Shown here: piece by piece, positions 17,649 through 25,471 of the stretch | Layout of the letters: each line of letters begins with the position of its first letter | How positions within the stretch are numbered: position 1 is the first letter of the stretch | Assembly: GCF_900107045.1 (NCBI RefSeq) | Contig: NZ_FNON01000009.1 | Span: forward strand, 1 to 64,000 | Length of the DNA: 64,000 nt | Direction of reading: 5' to 3' | DNA from: Amycolatopsis xylanica | Lineage (GTDB): Bacteria > Actinomycetota > Actinomycetes > Mycobacteriales > Pseudonocardiaceae | Position numbers and translations under genes: made by a program | Notes under the pieces: model-generated | Told to the model about the DNA's origin: nothing | What the model saw: the letters and a program-made list of their open reading frames with translations, nothing else | Database searches by the model: none

Positions 17649-19091
17649 TTGATCAGAGTTGACGGGCGGACGCTGCGCTGCGCCGATGTGGTGACCGCGG
17701 CGGCCACCGAGGGGCCGCTGGCCATCGACGTCTCGATAGCCGCGATGCGCGCGGCCGAGCACGCGTGGAAGCTCGCCGACGAGCTGAGCACCCGCCGGGA
17801 GGTCTACGGCCGGACCACCGGCGTCGGCGCGAACAAGGACGACCTGATCACCGGCGGCGAGTCGCGCGAGCACGGGCTCCGGCTGCTGCGCAGCCACGCG
17901 GGCGGCAGCGGCGACCCGATGTCGCCGGACCAGGTCCGCGGCATGATGCTGATCCGGCTCAACCAGCTGGTCGCGGGGCGCGCCGGGATCAGCCCCGAGC
18001 TGATCTCCGCGCTGGCCGGCGCCGTGCGCGGCGGCGCGCTGCCGCTGGTGCACCGGCTCGGCGCGATCGGCACCGGCGACCTGGCGCCGCTGGCGGAACT
18101 GGCGCTGGCGCTGACCGGTGAGCGGCCCTGGCTCGAAGGCGGCGTGCCACCGGTCAGCGTGCGGGCGGGCGACGCGCTGGCGTTCATGAGCAGCAACGCC
18201 GCCACGCTGGCCGAAGCCACGCTCGCGGCCATGCGGCTGGACACGCTGACCCGCGCCAGTCACGCGGTCGGCGCGCTGACGTACATCGCGCTCGACGGCA
18301 ATCCCGAGGCGTACGCGACCCCGGTGCACGAGGCGCGGCCGCATGCCGGTCAGGTCGCCTGCGCGGCCGAGCTGCGGCGGCTGCTGGGCATGCACCACAC
18401 GCCGAAACCGGGCCGCCGCATCCAGGATCCGTTCGGGCTGCGGGCTTTCCCGCAGGTGCAGGGACCCGCGCTCGACGCGATCCACTACCTGCGTGACGTG
18501 CTCGCCATCGAGATCAACGCCAGCACCGAGAACCCGATGATCTCGACCGTGCACCAGGACGCGTATCACCACGCGCACTTCCACACCGCTTATGTGTCAA
18601 CGGCTTTGGACCAGGCACGGGCGACCATTCATCAGGTGGCGGAGCTGTCCGTGGCGCGGCTGGGCGACTTGCTGGAACCGGAATTCACCGGCCTGCGCCC
18701 GTTTTTGGCGTCCGGGCCGGTCGGCAGCTCGGGTGTGATGATCCTGGAGTACGTCGCGCACGACGCGTTGACGGAGCTGAGGCAGGCGGCGCTCCCGGCG
18801 ACGCTCGGCACGGCCGTCGTGTCGCGGGGCATCGAGGACCACGCGAGCTTCTCGACGCAAGCGGCACGCGCGGCGACGGCGGCTTCCTATGCGTACCAAC
18901 AGGTTCTGGCGTGCGAGCTGGTCGCGGCCGTGCGGGCGCTGCGGCTGCGCCGCGCCGAGCTGGTCGACATTCCCGCGCGGGACGCGTACGACCTGGCTTC
19001 GGCCGCGCTGGACGAAAGCATGGACGACCGGCCTCTCACCGAGGACGTCCACCGCGCTGTGGGCGTCCTCGATGAACTGGCACGGATCTAG
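17649..19091 (+). CDS. aromatic amino-acid ammonia-lyase/aminomutase homologue with altered MIO triad
   Basis: The 480-residue protein is a HAL/PAL-superfamily member: Tyr53 in VYGRTTGVG is the catalytic loop tyrosine, NASTENPMIS and SRGIEDHASF match later active-site blocks. The prosthetic-group triad, normally Ala-Ser-Gly, reads Gly141-Thr142-Gly143 in AIGTGDLAPLAE. The MIO electrophile is built from Ala-Ser-Gly, so this enzyme either makes an unusual variant or works differently. The TTG start is supported by AAGGAGG 6 nt before it. It sits after the ArsR gene, probably co-transcribed, and ends 3 bp from convergent pfk. Confidence 0.85.
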   Translation: MIRVDGRTLRCADVVTAAATEGPLAIDVSIAAMRAAEHAWKLADELSTRREVYGRTTGVGANKDDLITGGESREHGLRLLRSHAGGSGDPMSPDQVRGMMLIRLNQLVAGRAGISPELISALAGAVRGGALPLVHRLGAIGTGDLAPLAELALALTGERPWLEGGVPPVSVRAGDALAFMSSNAATLAEATLAAMRLDTLTRASHAVGALTYIALDGNPEAYATPVHEARPHAGQVACAAELRRLLGMHHTPKPGRRIQDPFGLRAFPQVQGPALDAIHYLRDVLAIEINASTENPMISTVHQDAYHHAHFHTAYVSTALDQARATIHQVAELSVARLGDLLEPEFTGLRPFLASGPVGSSGVMILEYVAHDALTELRQAALPATLGTAVVSRGIEDHASFSTQAARAATAASYAYQQVLACELVAAVRALRLRRAELVDIPARDAYDLASAALDESMDDRPLTEDVHRAVGVLDELARI

Positions 19092-19094
19092 CCT

Positions 19095-20120
19095 CTAGCC
19101 GAAGAAGACCTCGGCCTCTTCGTAGCGCTCGGCCGGAACCGTCTTCAGCTCGGCGGTGGCTTCGGACAGCTTCACGCGGACGATGTCGGTGCCGCGCAGC
19201 GCGACCATGACGCCGAAGTCGCCGTCGGCGACGGCGTCGACCGCGTTGAGGCCGAAGCGGGTGGCGAGCACGCGGTCGTACGCGGTCGGCGTGCCGCCGC
19301 GCTGGACGTGCCCGAGCACCACGGCGCGGGACTCCTTGCCGGTGCGGTGGGCGATCTCGTCGGCCAGCCAGGTGCCGATGCCGCCGAGGCGGACGTGGCC
19401 GAAGGCGTCCTTCTCGCCGGTGAGGAGCTTCTCCTCGCCGCCCTCGGGCAGCGCGCCCTCGGCGACGACGATGATCGGCGCGAACTCACGCTCGAAGCGG
19501 CGCTCGACCCACTTGACGACCTTGTCGACGTCGAAGTGGCGCTCCGGCACCAGGATGACGCTGGCGCCGCCTGCCAGGCCGGAGTGCAGCGCGATCCAGC
19601 CCGCGTGGCGGCCCATGACCTCGACGACCAGCGCGCGGTGGTGCGACTCGGCCGTGGTGTGCAGCCGGTCGATCGCCTCGGTGGCGATGGAGACCGCGGT
19701 GTCGAAACCGAAGGTGTAGTCGGTCGCGCCGAGGTCGTTGTCGATGGTCTTGGGGACACCGACGACGCCGACGCCGTCGTCGGTCAGCTTCTTCGCGACG
19801 CCGAGGGTGTCCTCGCCGCCGATGGCGATGAGCGCGTCGACACCCTGCTCCTTGAGCACGGCCTTGATCTTGTCGACGCCGCCGTCGACCTTGTACGGGT
19901 TGGTCCGCGACGACCGCAGGATGGTGCCGCCGCGGGTGAGGATGTCCTCGACATCGTTCAGCCCGAGCGGCTTGCTCTCCCCGGTGAGCGGCCCCTGCCA
20001 CCCGTTGCGGAAGCCGACGATGTCCCAGTTGTGGACCTCGATGCCCTTGCGGACCACGGCACGGATCACCGCGTTCAGGCCGGGGCAGTCGCCGCCGCCG
20101 GTCAGCACACCGACACGCAT
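19095..20120 (-). CDS. pfp: phosphofructokinase, PPi-dependent signature
   Basis: The 341-residue enzyme phosphorylates fructose 6-phosphate. Residue 104 is Asp (GGEDTLG) and residue 124 is Lys (PKTIDND). Gly at both positions marks ATP-dependent enzymes, while Asp104/Lys124 is the signature of PPi-dependent ones such as that of Amycolatopsis methanolica, of the same length. Other motifs are GGGDCPGLN at the N-terminus, MGRHAGW, and ERRFEREFAPI. The reaction would be reversible and spare ATP. GGAGGA precedes the ATG by 7 nt. An ATP-dependent enzyme in actinomycetes is the alternative. Confidence 0.88.
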   Translation of the reverse strand: MRVGVLTGGGDCPGLNAVIRAVVRKGIEVHNWDIVGFRNGWQGPLTGESKPLGLNDVEDILTRGGTILRSSRTNPYKVDGGVDKIKAVLKEQGVDALIAIGGEDTLGVAKKLTDDGVGVVGVPKTIDNDLGATDYTFGFDTAVSIATEAIDRLHTTAESHHRALVVEVMGRHAGWIALHSGLAGGASVILVPERHFDVDKVVKWVERRFEREFAPIIVVAEGALPEGGEEKLLTGEKDAFGHVRLGGIGTWLADEIAHRTGKESRAVVLGHVQRGGTPTAYDRVLATRFGLNAVDAVADGDFGVMVALRGTDIVRVKLSEATAELKTVPAERYEEAEVFFG

Positions 20121-20243
20121 GACAAGTCCTCCGTCTTTGTTACTCAGAGATGGCAGTCACATTTCGCCGCCAGCGTAGCGCCAGATCTCTGGATCGGTGC
20201 AGGGCGTACCACCTGGAAATCATGTCTGTGCTAGCTTGACCCC

Positions 20244-20309
20244 GTGCAGCGCTATTTCTGGTTTACGAAGCCGGCCCCGGGTGGGCACGGCGGCGTGAAC
20301 CTGCGCTGA
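20244..20309 (+). CDS. aromatic-rich leader peptide of DAHP synthase
   Basis: A 21-residue peptide (initiator Met, then QRYFWFTKPAPGG, then HGGVNLR) runs from GTG to TGA. Four of its first six residues after the start are Tyr, Phe, Trp, Phe. Such clusters in a short frame ahead of aromatic biosynthesis genes are the sign of translation-coupled attenuation. A TAGCTT box at 20232-20237 places the likely transcription start on the GTG itself, so the message may be leaderless. A hairpin follows the stop by 12 bp and the DAHP synthase ATG by 79 bp. Confidence 0.72.
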   Translation: MQRYFWFTKPAPGGHGGVNLR

Positions 20310-20321
20310 CCTACCACCTGC

Positions 20322-20347
20322 CGAGCCGGAAGATCCACACCGGCTCG
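20322..20347 (+). promoter_or_regulatory. hairpin between leader peptide and DAHP synthase
   Basis: CGAGCCGG and CCGGCTCG form an 8-bp stem around a 10-nt loop just after the leader peptide stop. Ribosome stalling on the aromatic codons would decide whether it forms. No T-tract follows, so it might act on Rho-dependent termination or translation instead. Confidence 0.5.
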
Positions 20348-20388
20348 CAGGCTTCCGCGGGTCGGTTCACCCCGAGAGGAACCCCGCG

Positions 20389-21465
20389 ATGACTCCCACC
20401 GCCGACACGCTGACCGCACTCGACGGCGCCCGCACCACCTCGATCAGCCCGCTGCTGTCGCCCGCCATGCTCAGGCACGAGCATCCGATGACGTCGGGAG
20501 TGGCCGATACGGTGCTCGCCGGGCGGGCGGGCGCGATCGGCATTCTCAATGGCACCGACGACCGGCTGCTCGTGGTCGTCGGGCCGTGCTCCGTCCACGA
20601 CACCGAAGCGGCGCTGGACTACGCGCGACGGCTGGCTCTCAAGGCTTCGGAATTGCGCTCCGAGCTGCACATCGTCATGCGGGTCTACTTCGAGAAGCCG
20701 CGCACCACGCTGGGCTGGAAGGGCCTGATCAACGACCCGGAGCTGAACGGGACGTTCGAGGTCAACAAGGGCCTGCGGATGGCGCGCAAGCTGCTGCTGG
20801 ACGTGTCGGCGCTGGGTCTGCCGGTGGGCTGCGAGTTCCTCGACCCGATCACCCCTCAGTACATCGCCGACACCGTGACCTGGGGATCCATCGGCGCGCG
20901 GACCGCGGCCTCGCAGGTGCACCGGCAGCTGTGCAGCGCGCTGTCCATGCCGGTCGGCATCAAGAACTCGACCGAGGGCGACGTCCAGGTCGCGGTCGAC
21001 GCGACCAGGGCGGCGGGCGCGTCGCACGTGTTCCCCGGCATCAACACCGACGGGCTGGCCGCGCTGCTGACCACCGCGGGCAACCCGGACTGCCACGTGA
21101 TCCTGCGCGGGAGCGCCGCCGGACCGAACTACGATCCGGACACGGTCTCGGACACGCTCGCCCGGCTCGCCGCGGCGGGGCTGCCGGAGCGCGTGATCAT
21201 CGACGCGAGCCACGGGAACAGCTCGAAGGACCACGTGCGGCAAGGTGAGGTCGTCCGGGAGATCGCTGCCCGGCTCGCCTCGGGCGAGCGCGGCATCGCC
21301 GGGCTGATGATGGAGAGCTTCCTGGTCGGCGGGCGCCAGGACCTCTCGCTGGGCCACGCCGCCGACCTCACCTACGGCCAGTCGATCACCGACGCCTGCA
21401 TGGACTGGGACACCACAGCGTCCCTTTTGGACACCCTCGCCGCCGCCATAACCTCCCGCCGCTGA
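20389..21465 (+). CDS. aroF: 3-deoxy-7-phosphoheptulonate synthase, class I
   Basis: The 358-residue enzyme condenses phosphoenolpyruvate and erythrose 4-phosphate in the first step of the shikimate pathway. Class I (AroFGH) marks: LLVVVGPCSVHD for metal/PEP binding, MRVYFEKPRTTLGWKGL, IGARTAASQVHRQ, and IIDASHGNSSKDH. Most actinomycetes use the class II form, so a class I enzyme is a second or alternative isozyme, often tied to aromatic amino-acid control. The leader peptide upstream supports regulation by aromatic aminoacyl-tRNA levels. The symbol follows the AroFGH family and does not indicate which amino acid inhibits it. Confidence 0.92.
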   Translation: MTPTADTLTALDGARTTSISPLLSPAMLRHEHPMTSGVADTVLAGRAGAIGILNGTDDRLLVVVGPCSVHDTEAALDYARRLALKASELRSELHIVMRVYFEKPRTTLGWKGLINDPELNGTFEVNKGLRMARKLLLDVSALGLPVGCEFLDPITPQYIADTVTWGSIGARTAASQVHRQLCSALSMPVGIKNSTEGDVQVAVDATRAAGASHVFPGINTDGLAALLTTAGNPDCHVILRGSAAGPNYDPDTVSDTLARLAAAGLPERVIIDASHGNSSKDHVRQGEVVREIAARLASGERGIAGLMMESFLVGGRQDLSLGHAADLTYGQSITDACMDWDTTASLLDTLAAAITSRR

Positions 21466-21469
21466 AAGA

Positions 21470-21515
21470 CTCGTGCGCGTTGCGGGCGGTTAGAACCGCC
21501 CGCAACGCGCACGAG
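21470..21515. repeat. palindrome with GGTTAGAACC core, copy 4
   Basis: Perfect 22-bp arms (starting CTCGTGCGCGTTGCGG) around an AG centre, filling the gap between the DAHP synthase stop and the stop of the convergent membrane-protein gene. Confidence 0.88.
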
Positions 21516-21516
21516 C

Positions 21517-21783
21517 TCACTTCCGTCGGCCACGGGTGCCCTTCCATCGACTCAAGGCGACCCCTCCCAACGCCATTGAAGAACCACCGCCGACGAGACT
21601 CGCGGCATAAAGTGGCGACAAGACCGCGAGAGCCACAATCAAGGCCGCCACGATGAGCAATCCGCCCAAGGCGATCAGCCCAAGCCAACGCGCCAGCCTC
21701 AAGGCGTTCGCGGTGCGTTCCTGATCCGCGACGACATATCCCAGCCAGCCGTGCGGATGCTCGGGTTCCCGACGCGTCACCAT
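21517..21783 (-). CDS. small membrane protein, 88 aa
   Basis: The 88-residue product has a charged N-terminus, one strong hydrophobic segment (WLGLIALGGLLIVAALIVAL region, residues ~33-52), a second weaker one, and a basic C-tail. The ATG at 21783 is chosen over an upstream GTG because GGAGG lies 5 nt before it. It follows the DndB-like gene by 76 bp on the same strand and may be co-transcribed. No family recognised. Confidence 0.65.
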   Translation of the reverse strand: MVTRREPEHPHGWLGYVVADQERTANALRLARWLGLIALGGLLIVAALIVALAVLSPLYAASLVGGGSSMALGGVALSRWKGTRGRRK

Positions 21784-21859
21784 CGCGTCCTCCGCCGGCC
21801 CGTTACCGGCCACCTCGGCAAGATCACCAGACTCGCCATGACAGAGCTACCTTGTCCCG

Positions 21860-23098
21860 TCAGATGCCGAGTGCCTCGTGAACGGCCTTGGCCGCGACTG
21901 TGACCGGTCCGCGCTGCGTGGAGATCTTGTTATCACCGGAGATGATGTTGTTCTGCCAAATCTCCGCCTTGCGCCGCCAATCGATCTTCGTCGCCAGCTC
22001 GAAGCACCGCTCGCGGCGCAACGCGTCAGAGGGCTCCTTGAGAATGTGAAAGCCCATGCGGCCGATGATGTTGAGCCCTGTCGCGGTCATGTTGACGTAC
22101 TCGGCGCGGAAGTCTGGGATCTGGTTCGCCACGGCCCCGCTGCGCGGCAGGCCGACGATCGTGGACCACGGATGCATGTGTTCGGTCAAGACATCGAGCA
22201 ACAACAGCGCTTCCCGGACGAATTCTTTTTGTTCGTCGGCACTCCCCAGCCGGATCATGGCCTGCCGGGTAAGGCTCTCTTCGCTCATGGCGTAGTCGCC
22301 GAAAAGCAGCTCTTTAACAAAGCCTCGAACCTGGTTGAGAAGGAAAACGTGCTGCGACAGCTTGGGAAGCGTCTTGGAAGTCTCGTCGATCCGCCCATTG
22401 AACAGTTTCGAGCCCTCCGTGATCTCAGCGAGCACACGGTTGACGGGCTGACGAGTGTTGTATACAGCCAAGAGACTCGGCGGGATCTGCTTGGTCTTCG
22501 CCGCGTCCGCGAAGTCCTGCCGGATGCGCGCCCTGTCCGTCTCGATAACGATCAGGACCGCCATGGCGTCGGAATCAAGGTCCTGCACCTCATCCAGCGC
22601 CCCTGATGCTCCCGACCGCCCCGCGGGGTACCCCGTCAGTGCGGCGATCCGATGCTGACCATCGGTGACGAAGAATCGGGTCGCGTCATGGACGACCAGA
22701 TAACCCAAGCGAGTGGGCGCACCCGGGCTTCGCTGCACATGTAGCGATGGGTACTTGTCCACGTTCAACGTGACGGGCGGCAGTATGTAGTCGTCGCGAT
22801 TGGCGACCACGTACTCCTTGATCGCCTTCGCGTGGTCCGGCATGAGCGGGCGATTCAGGTTCTCGCGCGCGCTGCTTCCCTTTGTCGCCGAATCGGCTAC
22901 CACCTGCCGCTGGATGAACGGATTGGGGAACGCGGTCGACACCATCGTGCGACGCCCCTGCTTGAACACGGTGCAAGGAAAGATCCGGCCACCGACGGCC
23001 GCAGCCTCACGACTCGCCGCCTCCATGGCCGCCAAGATGTCGTCGTGCTCGAGAGCACCTTCAAAGTCGTTGACCAAAGTCGGCCTCCCTTGCCACAT
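21860..23098 (-). CDS. orphan DndB-like DGQHR-domain protein
   Basis: The 412-residue protein carries the DGQHR motif at residues 146-150 (FFVTDGQHRI) in a fold shared by DndB and relatives. DndB controls DNA phosphorothioation and can act as a transcriptional repressor in dnd gene clusters. No dndA, dndC, dndD, dndE or dndFGH gene is present nearby, so it is solitary. Four phased TTACGCG repeats precede it, possibly its own operator. GAGG lies 7 nt before the ATG. Neighbours are housekeeping genes, so it looks inserted into a conserved block. DndB-like assignment is good; activity is open. Confidence 0.82.
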   Translation of the reverse strand: MWQGRPTLVNDFEGALEHDDILAAMEAASREAAAVGGRIFPCTVFKQGRRTMVSTAFPNPFIQRQVVADSATKGSSARENLNRPLMPDHAKAIKEYVVANRDDYILPPVTLNVDKYPSLHVQRSPGAPTRLGYLVVHDATRFFVTDGQHRIAALTGYPAGRSGASGALDEVQDLDSDAMAVLIVIETDRARIRQDFADAAKTKQIPPSLLAVYNTRQPVNRVLAEITEGSKLFNGRIDETSKTLPKLSQHVFLLNQVRGFVKELLFGDYAMSEESLTRQAMIRLGSADEQKEFVREALLLLDVLTEHMHPWSTIVGLPRSGAVANQIPDFRAEYVNMTATGLNIIGRMGFHILKEPSDALRRERCFELATKIDWRRKAEIWQNNIISGDNKISTQRGPVTVAAKAVHEALGI

Positions 23099-23125
23099 GT
23101 GCCAGCCTCTGCAACTGACACGAGG

Positions 23126-23196
23126 CGCGTAAGGCTATAGGCATGCACGCGTAAGCGGTTCACCGACACGCGTAAAACGTGCAGATATGCGCGTAA
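23126..23196. repeat. four CGCGTAA repeats at 21-22-bp period upstream of dndB-like gene
   Basis: CGCGTAA begins at 23126, 23148, 23169 and 23190, giving spacings of 22, 21 and 21 bp, that is, the same DNA face every two turns. The array fills the space between the exoribonuclease stop and the dndB-like start. A minus-strand TATAGC (23134-23139) with a TGAACC box 17 bp upstream could be the promoter, lying within the array. Confidence 0.75.
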
Positions 23197-23210
23197 GGGG
23201 ACGAAGCGGC

Positions 23211-23705
23211 TTAGCCGCGGCGGCGCTTCCAGACCTCCTCGATGACCTGCCAGCGCTCGTAGTTGTGGCGGGCGTCGGCGAGGGCGTCGTGGGCGTCGGT
23301 CGGGGCCGGGGGGAGCTTGGGCTTGTTGACGTCTTCCCAGCGCTGGCGCAGGTCGCGGGTGAAGCGGGGCAGCTGGCGCGGGAGGGCGGGCATCGGGCCC
23401 CAGAGCTGGGCGAGCGCGACGTGGTCGTAGGCCGCGAACCAGGCCCAGAGCTCGATGCCGCCCGGGGGCTTGCCGAAGAACTCCAGCAGGTCCTCGCGGA
23501 TGCGCTCACGGCTGCGCCAGGCCTTGTCGGCGGGCGAGGGCAGCTTGGGGAGGACGTTGTCGCGCACCCAGGCGCCGGCCTTGGCCGGGTCGAAGTCGGT
23601 CGATACCGCGTAGAACTCCCGGCCCTGCTCGTCCACGACACCGATCGACACCAGGTCGATCGTCAAGCCGTCCTCGATGAACTCGGTGTCGTAGAAAAAT
23701 CGCAC
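23211..23705 (-). CDS. 3'-5' exoribonuclease, Rv2179c-like
   Basis: The 164-residue DEDD-type exonuclease opens with FYDTEFIEDG, the first metal-binding Asp/Glu pair, and has a second Asp in WFAAYDHVALAQLWG and a final Asp/His block DAHDALADARHNYERW. It matches the Rv2179c family of small actinobacterial exoribonucleases in length and motif order. It starts 20 bp after the PlsC gene on the same strand, in the order seen around Rv2179c-Rv2182c. The GTG start opens directly on the conserved Arg-Phe-Phe-Tyr-Asp. Confidence 0.85.
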   Translation of the reverse strand: MRFFYDTEFIEDGLTIDLVSIGVVDEQGREFYAVSTDFDPAKAGAWVRDNVLPKLPSPADKAWRSRERIREDLLEFFGKPPGGIELWAWFAAYDHVALAQLWGPMPALPRQLPRFTRDLRQRWEDVNKPKLPPAPTDAHDALADARHNYERWQVIEEVWKRRRG

Positions 23706-23725
23706 CGGGCGACCCTAATGGGCGA

Positions 23726-24487
23726 CTAGCCGACCTTTGTCTGGGGTACCCGATCCGCTTCCAGAGCCGACGGCTGCGCCGGGACCTTGGGGCTCACACC
23801 CGCGGCTTCGGCGGCCAGCAGTTCCTTGGCCTTGGCCGCGTAGATGTCGACGTACTCCTGGCCGGAGAGCTCCATCAGGGCGTACATGATCTCGTCGGTG
23901 ATCGACCGCTCGATGAACCGGTCGCCCGCGAGCCCCTCGTAGCGCGAGAAGTCGAGCGGCTTGCCGAAGCGGATCTCCAAGCGCATCGGGCGCCACATCT
24001 TGGAGCCGATCGGGTTGACCTTGTCGGTGCCGATCATCGCGACCGGGACCACCAGGCCGCCGGACTCCAGCGCGATGCGGGCGACGCCGGTCTTGCCCTT
24101 GTAGAGGCGCCCGTCCGGGGAGCGGGTGCCCTCGGGGTAAATGCCGAGCAGGTTGCCCTCGCGGACGAGCCTGGTCGCGGTGTCGAGCGCGGCCTGCGCG
24201 GCGTTGCCGCCTGAGCGGTCGATCGGGATCTGGCCGACGCCGGTGAAGAAGGCCTTCTTGAGCTTGCCCTTGATGCCCGGCTCGGTGAAGTACTCGGACT
24301 TGGCCGGGAAGGTGACCATGCGCTTGACCCGCAGCGGCATGAAGAACGAGTCGGCGACCGCGAGATGGTTGCCTGCGAGGATGACACCACCGGTCTCGGG
24401 GATGTTCTCCGCGCCGACCACCTTGGTCGGCCACAGCAGCTTGAGCAGCGGGCCTAAAAAGACGTTCTTCATCAACCAGTACAGCAC
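23726..24487 (-). CDS. plsC: 1-acyl-sn-glycerol-3-phosphate acyltransferase
   Basis: The 253-residue membrane-associated enzyme acylates lysophosphatidic acid to phosphatidic acid. Motif I is seen as GNHLAVADSFFMP (an H-x4-D-like catalytic pair, His/Asp), motif III as GIYPEGTRSPDG, and motif IV as VVPVAMIG. The GTG at 24487 has GGAGGA 9 nt upstream; longer starts include sequence with no family similarity. It corresponds by position to Rv2182c. The C-terminal 40 residues are an Ala-rich extension. Confidence 0.88.
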   Translation of the reverse strand: MLYWLMKNVFLGPLLKLLWPTKVVGAENIPETGGVILAGNHLAVADSFFMPLRVKRMVTFPAKSEYFTEPGIKGKLKKAFFTGVGQIPIDRSGGNAAQAALDTATRLVREGNLLGIYPEGTRSPDGRLYKGKTGVARIALESGGLVVPVAMIGTDKVNPIGSKMWRPMRLEIRFGKPLDFSRYEGLAGDRFIERSITDEIMYALMELSGQEYVDIYAAKAKELLAAEAAGVSPKVPAQPSALEADRVPQTKVG

Positions 24488-24703
24488 CGCGACATGTCCT
24501 CCGAGCAGCTCGTTCCGGGTCGACCCGATCAACAAGGTTACGAACCACGACCGGGCATGCACAACGCCTGGTACCCGGTTGCGGCGGACAGCGATCGATC
24601 TCACACCGATCCTATGCCATTCTCCAGTGCGGCCGGGGGCCCACAACGCGGCCCGGCCGTGCGAACATAGACGTCCCCACAAGCACAGACGGAAGGCGAT
24701 CGC

Positions 24704-25471
24704 ATGACGGTGCTCGCCGGCGCGGAACCGTTCTCACACACCGGTTCGACCGAAGTCGGGGTACTGCTGTGCCATGGGTTCACCGGCACACCGGGCAGCC
24801 TTCGCGCCTGGGGCGCGCACCTGGCCGAAGCCGGGTTCACCGTGCGCTGCCCGCTGCTACCCGGGCACGGCACGGTCTGGCAGGACATGAACCGGACAGT
24901 GTGGACCGATTGGTACGAAGCGGTCCGCACCGAGCTGCTGGAGCTGCTCGGCACCTGTGACTCCGTGTTCGTCTGCGGCCTGTCCATGGGCGGCACGCTC
25001 AGCCTGCGCCTCGCCCAGGAGTTCGGCAACCGGATCGCCGGGATCGTGCTGGTGAACCCCTCGGTGACCACGCTGCGCTGGGACGCCAAGTTCGGCCCGC
25101 TGCTGGCGGCGGTGCTGCCGTCGGTGCCCGGCGTCGGCAACGACATCAAGAAGCCCGGCGAGACCGAGATCGCGTACACCCGCACGCCGGTGCGCGCCGC
25201 GGTCAGCCTCGGCAAGCTCTGGAAGCTCGTCCGCGCCGACCTGCCCAAGGTGACCCAGCCGCTGCTGCTGCTCCACTCGGCCGTCGACCACATCGTGGAG
25301 CCGGTGAACTCGCAGATCATCCTCGGCGCGGTCGGCAGCGAGAACGTCACCGAGGTGGTGCTCGAGAACAGCTACCACGTGGCCACGCAGGACAACGACG
25401 CCGAACTGATCTTCGAGCGTAGTGTCGAATTCGTGCGCAGTGTTCGTGAGGCGGGGGTCGACGCGACATGA
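24704..25471 (+). CDS. alpha/beta hydrolase, carboxylesterase type
   Basis: This 255-residue hydrolase has the nucleophile elbow GLSMGG, an oxyanion strand VGVLLCHGFTGTPGSL, and the C-terminal Asp/His pair around HSAVDHIV and NSYHVAT. The pattern matches Est30/monoacylglycerol-lipase-like enzymes that cleave short acyl or glyceryl esters. It is divergent from plsC, with 216 bp between starts, and overlaps the next membrane-protein gene by 4 bp, so both are translationally coupled. Substrate not predictable. Confidence 0.88.
   Translation: MTVLAGAEPFSHTGSTEVGVLLCHGFTGTPGSLRAWGAHLAEAGFTVRCPLLPGHGTVWQDMNRTVWTDWYEAVRTELLELLGTCDSVFVCGLSMGGTLSLRLAQEFGNRIAGIVLVNPSVTTLRWDAKFGPLLAAVLPSVPGVGNDIKKPGETEIAYTRTPVRAAVSLGKLWKLVRADLPKVTQPLLLLHSAVDHIVEPVNSQIILGAVGSENVTEVVLENSYHVATQDNDAELIFERSVEFVRSVREAGVDAT

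Noticed and set aside
23126-23196. Possible plasmid replication iterons
   Set aside because: No replication protein, AT-rich unwinding region or partition gene; the position upstream of dndB favours an operator.
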